A stretch of DNA of 64,000 nucleotides from positions 34,513,452 to 34,577,451 of the forward strand of contig CM059972.1 of NCBI GenBank assembly GCA_030490835.1, in the 5' to 3' direction. This DNA comes from Annona cherimola. Lineage: Eukaryota > Streptophyta > Magnoliopsida > Magnoliales > Annonaceae. Shown here piece after piece: positions 58,286-64,000 of this stretch. The notes beneath the pieces are model-generated. The model was not told where the DNA came from. It did no database searches and saw nothing but the letters and a program-made list of their open reading frames with translations. The number at the start of each line of letters is the position of its first letter. Within the stretch, counting starts at the first letter, position 1. Position numbers and translations under genes: made by a program.

Positions 58286-58664
58286 GCTGTGGGGAAGGAG
58301 ACGGATTTCGACGATTTGCGGTTGCGAATGGAGAGACGATGGGGAGTCATTTTTAGGAGGGGGAGGAGGGGAGGAGGAGATTCAATGAATCTAATAAAAA
58401 TTCTCCTCCAGATATGGCCTTACGAGCCACCGAAACCCAACTTCCGGCTAGCTTTGATTCCGGCAGCGACCTATATGGCAGCATCTCCTCCGGGTCGTCT
58501 CCAACCACATCCGTCTCTCCTCCAGATCCCACTTTTTTTTTTTTTTTTTAAACCATCTTGGTGAAAAATATATCTCTTCAAATGCCCCCTCAGGAATTAT
58601 GCCGCCGTGGGCCACTTATAAAGGCGTGATTCCTGACATGTTGTTTGGCAGGCTTCTCTTGAGG
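58286..58664. other. Spacer between receptor and AGO4 fragments
   Basis: The first 100 bases continue the receptor side with CT-rich DNA that could be its 5' leader. A T run lies at about 58533-58550. No gene is recognised in the remainder. Confidence 0.4.
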
Positions 58665-60243
58665 TTTTTTTTTTTTTTTTTTTTTTTTTAATATGGGCCA
58701 TATGTATCACAATTCTTTCTCTCAGGAAAAACACAGAGAAGAAACTGAGGGGCTCCTGGAAGCTTTGACTGAATGATTTCAAACATCTTGTCGACCCTAA
58801 CAGTAGGTGGAGCACGCCTAAATCGAATGGTTTTGCAATGACAATGCCTTTCATCGCCCCAGATCAAGAGCAAGAGACCAATCATCGCAGCGAGCAGAAA
58901 AGTTTACAATAGTCCATCTTTCTATTTTTTTTTTTTTTTTGAGGGTCCACAAGTTTCTTATTGTTGAAATTCCATCGACCATTTCTACGAAAGAATTCAT
59001 CATTGCCAAATTTTAACTTTGGTGCATGCCTTCAACATTTCATCAGCACCATAGTTGCTGCTTCTTAATGCATTACTTAAAGTTTGCATCCCTTCTTGTG
59101 GTTTCTGTCGTGATTTTTCAACCAGTGATGATCTCTGCCAAGTTGACAGAGGCAGAGCTCCACAGGATAATAAGTGGGGCGTTTTGGCTTTCCAGCATTA
59201 ATGCATGGCATATTTGCAGAAAACCTAAGCTCAATGTGCCGATAGTTAAAATAATCGAAAACTGTAATCTCAATGGTTTGAGATGGGCTATCGCCTTTTC
59301 CATTTTTCTGTTTCAAAGTAAACATTTGCTGGTTGCATGGAAGCTCACTTAGCCCTACATTTTTTTGAATTCCATATTTGAGGGTCTTGTTTTCACCCTC
59401 AGATTCTTCAGAGTCCTCTTTGCCTTTCCCCAATCAATTTCACCATGATTTCTAACATTTTGATTAGCCATCAGAAATCCATCAACAGGGCCAAGCCTTA
59501 TAATCATTGTAGTAGACACATCAATATTTAGAGACAAGCCCCCTTGACTGGTTCGGAAGCTAGAATGAAAACCACGACAACCCAAAACTCCACCTCGACT
59601 GTCAACAAAGTTACTAGGATCATTGTGAAAAAAATGACTGCCGAACCAGAAAGCAACCCTGCTTTGCAGCATGCTGCCTTAGGATTATATCTAGAACCCT
59701 TAAGGCTTCTTGAGAACTCTAGGAATCGTGTCCTCGCAGAGCGTTTGCAATAACTTTCATTGGAATTTTGGCAGCAAAACGTATCTCAACTTTGAAAGTC
59801 TTGGTCTGATACGAACGCCTTTGCCCTTTCCGATCTCCCTCCCCGGGGCTGTCATTACCATGAGGACTACTATTTCCACTAACTTTGTTTGAGGACACGT
59901 CTTCAAGGACAACACCGAATTCAAAATTTTGTTGTGGAAGAGCCCCCACTGTAAACAAGCTCTTCTCACCATCATAAGCGAAGTACTTTCCCTGAAAGTC
60001 ACCAATATAAGTCTGGTGAACTATGTCCATGATCTTTCTTCCGATACCTTTGCCATCAATAGGTTTACCATCTTCATAAGACAGAGAAACCTTTCCGCCC
60101 AGTGCCAGACCTTGCCATTGGAACTCGATTCATTGAGACTTTTTTCGCGCTTAGGAGTATCACAGGTGGGGGTGGCGGCAAAGTTTTCTCCTCAGCCTCC
60201 GTCTCCTCCACCTCCGCAAGAAACCGAGAAGAACGGGAAAATT
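58665..60243 (-). pseudogene. AGO4: AGO4-like processed pseudogene, N-terminus to start of MID
   Basis: Minus-strand pieces follow AGO4-clade proteins in order: a Pro-rich N-terminus with NRVPMARSGTGRK (near 60110), VSLSYEDGKP and FAYDGEKSLFTVGALP (60090-59900), TFKVEIRFAAKIPM (59780), EALRVLDIILRQHAAKQG (59700), GGVLGCRGFHSSFRT and VSTTMIIRLGP (59590-59490), WGKAKRTLKNLRVKT, the PAZ domain (TIEITVFDYF, GKPKRPTYYP), NGRWNFNNKKLVDP (near 58960), and RRAPPTVRVDKMFE with PGAPQFLLCVFPERKN at the MID start (58800-58710). Known AGO4 genes have many introns; here there are none, so it is an mRNA copy. It is broken by an N-terminal deletion after GTGRK, a TAG near 59720, a T-run frameshift near 59628, and deletions in PAZ. 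It ends at YGP and a 25-base A run (58689-58665). PIWI is absent. Confidence 0.9.
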
Positions 60244-60447
60244 CCCCCCCTTTTTTTTTTTTGACAACTGCCTTAGTTGTCGAAATATCTGATGATGATG
60301 CTCATGGCGGGGAGAATTTGACATTGATAGAGCCGTTACCTGTTTCTCCTACTGCTGTAGTGAACTCCATTCGAGTTTTGAAGGAGTCCCTTCCTTCTAC
60401 GAGGGAGGCTGTAGGGATTCTTTTGATATATGACTTTCTTTGTAATT
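60244..60447 (-). other. Post-pol region of the Tat element with a purine tract
   Basis: After the pol stop the minus strand continues for about 185 bases without a domain. It ends in twelve A followed by seven G (60262-60244), which resembles a polypurine tract. Directly beyond it the AGO4 copy begins instead of an LTR start. Confidence 0.5.
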
Positions 60448-63400
60448 TCATGGATAGTATCTTTTTAAGTAATTCCCATTCACGGTTGCTTTCATTTGAT
60501 TTCCGCAATTAACAACTTCATATGTGCCATTGCTATGGACCCTCTCAATGATGTAAGGCCCTTCCCATTTAGGCTCGAATTTGCCGGTAAGTTTGCCCCC
60601 GACCATAAGCTCTGTGCGTAGCTTTAGCACCAAATCTCCTCTTTTGAATGAGCGATGCCTCACGACTTTATTGTATGCTTCGACCATTCGAGCTTGATAG
60701 AGTTCGATCCGTTGCCGTGCTTGAACTCGTTTCTCGTCTAGTGCCTCGAGCTCGTCAAAGCGAAGTTTGGCTTGTTGTTCAGTGGTTAACCCAGAATGGA
60801 TGGCAACCCTTAAGGATGCTAACTGAATTTCTACTGGCAAAACTGCCACCGCGCCAAAAAGTAACGAATATGGTGTTGCTTCCGTTGCAGTTCGATGTGT
60901 GGTTCTGTAGGCCCACAATGCTTCAGGTAACCTCTCGTGCCAATCACGCTTATTTTTCACAGTGGTCCTTTTGAGGATTCGAATAATATTTTTGTTGAAT
61001 GCCTCTGCTTGACCATTCCCTTGTGGGTAATAAGGCGATGAGAACACTTGCTTGATTCTAAACTTTTGGCATAACTGATTTACTTTATCATTTTTGAATG
61101 GCGTGCCATTATCTGAGGTGATTTGATAGGGAACACCATAACGGTAGATGATTTTGTGCTTGATAAATTCAACCACCTCTTGTGTTCGGACTCTCTTGTA
61201 AGCTTTAGCTTCTGCCCATTTGGAGAAATAATCCGTAACGGCTAAAATATATAAGTGTCCTCTAGATGATGACGGGTTTATCAGACCGACAATATCAAAA
61301 CCCCACCAAGAGAAAGGCCACGAAATAGGTGCTGGAGACATTACTGAAGCAGGAATATGATAAATATCTCCATGCATTTGGCAGGCTTCACAGGATTTTG
61401 CAAAATTGATGGAGTCTTGGACCATTGTGGGCCAATAATAGCCCAATGTTTTGATCCTATGATAAAGACGACGTCCAGATTGGTGGGCGCCGCACTCGCT
61501 GGAGTGCGTCTCTTGAAGGACTTGACAGATATCATTCCCGTTAATACAGCGAAGCCAAAGCCCATCAAAAGCAATCCGATACAAACTATCTTGAAACACG
61601 GTATATCGCAAAACAACCTTTCTCAGTGACTTCCTTGCACTTGGATCATCTGGTTCAATACCATATTTGAGGTAATTGATGATGGGGATGCGCCAATAAT
61701 CATTGTTTGTAGTTACCTCGGATATGCACCGTCCAATTTGATCTACTTGGAACTCTTCATCATCTTCTAATCTTTGTACTCGAATTGTCATGTCATCGAG
61801 CTCATTAAAGGCGAGAATACTGGCCAACTTTGATAGTGCATCAGCAACTACATTTTCTGACCGAGGAACATGCTCAACCGAAACCATTTCGAATTTTGCC
61901 AATAAAGTTTGAGCTTTGTCATAATATTTTCGCAAATGGGGCTGGTGTACTTCGTATTGATTATTTAACTGTTTTATAACCAACTCAGAGTCCCCAAATA
62001 TTCGCACAAATAGAATATCTGATTGCAGAAGAAGTTCCATGCCGATGAGTAAGGCCTCATACTCAGCTTCGTTATTTGTTGTGCTTCTTCCAAGAAAATA
62101 TGAGTGCGGGAATAAGTCTTTATGAGGGGAGACTATGACAATTCCAACACCAGCTCCGGATGGCTTTGAAGCGCCATCGAAATACATTTGCCACATTGGA
62201 TCATCATTTGCATAGAAAACTTTTTCATCAGGTAGGTTTTCTAAGATGGGAAATTCTTCTTCAAGCGGATGGGCTGCTAGGAAATCTACCAATACTTGCC
62301 CTTTCACTGCTTTTCGTGGCACATATTTGATATCAAACTCAGATAGCAGAAGTGACCATTTTGCTAGGCGTCCTGAAAGCATTGGTCTAGTGATCAGGAA
62401 CTTGAGGGGATCAGCCTTCGATATAAGTATAATCTGATGCACGAGGAAGTAATGTCTTAGCTTTTGTGCCACAAAAACCATTGCTAGACAAATCTTCTCG
62501 ATCGAGGAATAATTGCATTCAGCTTGCAATAATCGACGACTGAGATAATAGGCCGCTTGTTCTTTGCCTTGGGCATTTTCTTGTGCGAGCAATGCCCCCA
62601 GTGATTGTGGGCTGGCAGCAATATAGAGAATGAGTGACTTTCCTTTTACTGGAGTTGTCAAAACAGGAGGATTTTGCAGCAATTCTTTGATGGCTTCAAA
62701 GGCCTGTTGGCATTTCGCGTCCCATTGAAAAGTCGCATCTTTTCTCATTAACTTGTGAAAGGGTTGGCACCGGCCGGACAAGTTGGAGATGAAACGCCGG
62801 ATATACGACAATTGGCCTTGCAGACTCCTAAGCTCTCTGAGATTTCGTGGAGGCGGCATATTTTGAATTGCTTCCGTTTTGAGTGGATCGGCCTCGATTC
62901 CCCTTTGGCGGATTATGAACCCGAGGAATTTCCCAGATGATACTCCGAATGCACATTTGAGAGGATTCATCTTGAGATCATACTTTCTTAAGCGCAAGAA
63001 TACCAATCTCAAATCTTCTTTATGCTTATTGTGACCTTCAGACCTTACAACCAGGTCATCGACATAGCACTCAACATGTCTGTGTAACATATCATGAAAT
63101 ATATTTTGCATAGCCCTTTGATAAGTTGCGCCAGCATTCTTAAGACCAAAAGGCATGACTTTGTAGCAAAAGACACCCATCGGTGTTCGAAATGCTGTTG
63201 CGGCTTCATCTACTGGAGCCATCTTGATTTGATTATATCCTGAATATCCATCCATAAAGGAGAACGTGTCGTACAGAGCTGTGCTGTCGATTAGCACATC
63301 AGTGAAAGGAAGAGGAAATTCATCTTTAGGGCATGCTTCGTTTAAATCTCGAAAATCTACGCAAATGCGGATCTGCCCATTTTTCTTTTTGACAGGAACA

Positions 63401-64000
63401 ATGCTAGAAATCCATTTCGGAAATTTGATTTCCCGAATGAATTCAGCATCAATGAGTTTTTCAACTTCCTTGATGATTTGTTCTTCGAGCTCTGGTCGAA
63501 ATCTTCTCGGAGCTTGCTTGACTGGCTTTTTATCCCGCGTAATATGCAGATGATGCATTGCAATAGCGGGGTTGAGACCTGGCATTTCGGAATACCCCCA
63601 AGCAAAAACATCTTTGAATTCACTTAAAAGTTGCCTCAGCGCCACCTTTTCTTTTTCGGCCAAGTTTTTGGCAATAAAAATGGGTCTCGGGTCCTTTTCA
63701 GTCCCGAGATTGAATTCCTCAAGTACGTCAATAGTAGGCTGCCCTCCATCCTCAATCGCAGGTGGAGCATCCTCTGGTTCCATTAATGTCTCTTCATCAT
63801 TGTTGGAGTCATCACTTGTAGAGACACAGTAGGTGGTGGCGAAGTTGCCGTCTTCTTCTTCTTTATACCCAAGGCCAAGTCGTTTGTTTCCCTTTTGATA
63901 ACCAGGGGGTCTTTCGGATAATGGGATAGGGATGTTACTTCCGAGGCCTGATGAATGTGATTCATCAGGATAGAACCCCATCAAATCCATAATTTTCTTG
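60448..64000 (-). CDS. Tat-lineage Ty3 polyprotein: RT, RNase H, second RNase H, integrase (5' part outside the window)
   Basis: An uninterrupted frame of at least 1180 codons. The Met at 63990 is internal, since the frame stays open to the window edge. RT spans about residues 150-340 with VDFRDLN, FMDGYSGYNQI (Asp247) and YVDD (309-312). A first RNase H at about 450-570 has LYIAAS in place of a catalytic Asp, as usual in this lineage. A second, archaeal-type RNase H spans about 600-725 with FDGASKPSGAGVGIV (Asp605), NNEAEYEAL, FGDSELV (Asp667) and ADALSKLAS (Asp717). Integrase has the zinc finger (ETHSSECGAHQ, CEACQ) and the D,D35,E set Asp899, Asp960 and Glu996. The dual RNase H marks the Tat/Ogre/Retand clade. 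The frame ends NGNYLKRYYP. No stop or frameshift is seen, so the copy is young or preserved. Confidence 0.95.
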   Translation of the reverse strand, partial: KKIMDLMGFYPDESHSSGLGSNIPIPLSERPPGYQKGNKRLGLGYKEEEDGNFATTYCVSTSDDSNNDEETLMEPEDAPPAIEDGGQPTIDVLEEFNLGTEKDPRPIFIAKNLAEKEKVALRQLLSEFKDVFAWGYSEMPGLNPAIAMHHLHITRDKKPVKQAPRRFRPELEEQIIKEVEKLIDAEFIREIKFPKWISSIVPVKKKNGQIRICVDFRDLNEACPKDEFPLPFTDVLIDSTALYDTFSFMDGYSGYNQIKMAPVDEAATAFRTPMGVFCYKVMPFGLKNAGATYQRAMQNIFHDMLHRHVECYVDDLVVRSEGHNKHKEDLRLVFLRLRKYDLKMNPLKCAFGVSSGKFLGFIIRQRGIEADPLKTEAIQNMPPPRNLRELRSLQGQLSYIRRFISNLSGRCQPFHKLMRKDATFQWDAKCQQAFEAIKELLQNPPVLTTPVKGKSLILYIAASPQSLGALLAQENAQGKEQAAYYLSRRLLQAECNYSSIEKICLAMVFVAQKLRHYFLVHQIILISKADPLKFLITRPMLSGRLAKWSLLLSEFDIKYVPRKAVKGQVLVDFLAAHPLEEEFPILENLPDEKVFYANDDPMWQMYFDGASKPSGAGVGIVIVSPHKDLFPHSYFLGRSTTNNEAEYEALLIGMELLLQSDILFVRIFGDSELVIKQLNNQYEVHQPHLRKYYDKAQTLLAKFEMVSVEHVPRSENVVADALSKLASILAFNELDDMTIRVQRLEDDEEFQVDQIGRCISEVTTNNDYWRIPIINYLKYGIEPDDPSARKSLRKVVLRYTVFQDSLYRIAFDGLWLRCINGNDICQVLQETHSSECGAHQSGRRLYHRIKTLGYYWPTMVQDSINFAKSCEACQMHGDIYHIPASVMSPAPISWPFSWWGFDIVGLINPSSSRGHLYILAVTDYFSKWAEAKAYKRVRTQEVVEFIKHKIIYRYGVPYQITSDNGTPFKNDKVNQLCQKFRIKQVFSSPYYPQGNGQAEAFNKNIIRILKRTTVKNKRDWHERLPEALWAYRTTHRTATEATPYSLLFGAVAVLPVEIQLASLRVAIHSGLTTEQQAKLRFDELEALDEKRVQARQRIELYQARMVEAYNKVVRHRSFKRGDLVLKLRTELMVGGKLTGKFEPKWEGPYIIERVHSNGTYEVVNCGNQMKATVNGNYLKRYYP

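Noticed and set aside
58597..60030. Active AGO4 gene with exons
   Set aside because: Gaps between frames are small deletions and frameshifts, not introns, and the PIWI part is missing.
58640..60290. Flanking duplication for the AGO4 retrocopy
   Set aside because: The sequence beyond the A run (cctcaagagaagcc on the minus strand) was not found at the other end.

Overview
This window is repeat-dominated nuclear DNA from a flowering plant. The evidence is plant Copia and Ty3 lineages (SIRE/Tork-like Copia, Tekay/Del-like chromovirus, Tat-like Ty3 with a second RNase H), initiator-Met-type primer-binding sites, and pieces of three plant gene families: an ethylene receptor, AGO4, and a pectate lyase. 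The ethylene-receptor and AGO4 pieces look most like a non-grass monocot to me, but that is a low-confidence impression. I see no complete host gene and no rRNA, tRNA or CRISPR.

Positions 1-47427 can be read as one nest of retrotransposons. The outermost layer is a degenerate SIRE-like Copia element on the minus strand. Its 3' LTR and third ORF lie at 625-4334, and its RNase H, RT, protease, gag and 5' LTR lie at 43779-47427. Inside it sits element D (4335-42675, minus), a Tat-like Ty3 element with gag but no pol. Just after D's primer-binding site a second element, A-C (11189-37484, minus, Tekay-like LTRs, gag remnant, no pol), inserted and made the target duplication GGACG. A's LTR then received solo LTR B (duplication CCAAC), C's LTR received a Copia element (26552-37473, plus), that Copia received solo LTR H in its RNase H (duplication TAATA), and D's 5' LTR received solo LTR E (duplication GATTT). 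A deletion later fused the Copia 3' LTR to the first bases of LTR C.

Positions 47428-53509 hold the end of a chromovirus pol gene on the minus strand, split by two plus-strand LTRs (F complete, G truncated). Positions 53880-56660 are a run of unrelated tandem arrays (35, 29, about 57, about 157 and 98 bp units). The 157-bp array has a three-unit higher-order structure.

Positions 56660-60243 are a GC-richer cluster of host gene fragments: the first exon of a pectate lyase (plus), an open ethylene-receptor N-terminal half (minus), and a broken intronless AGO4 copy (minus) that ends in a poly(A) run. Positions 60448-64000 hold a long open Tat-lineage polyprotein (RT, RNase H, second RNase H, integrase; minus) that runs off the window. 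All gene fragments except the pectate lyase share its strand. The arrays and gene pieces may therefore be the hypervariable 3' region of that element, but this is an inference.
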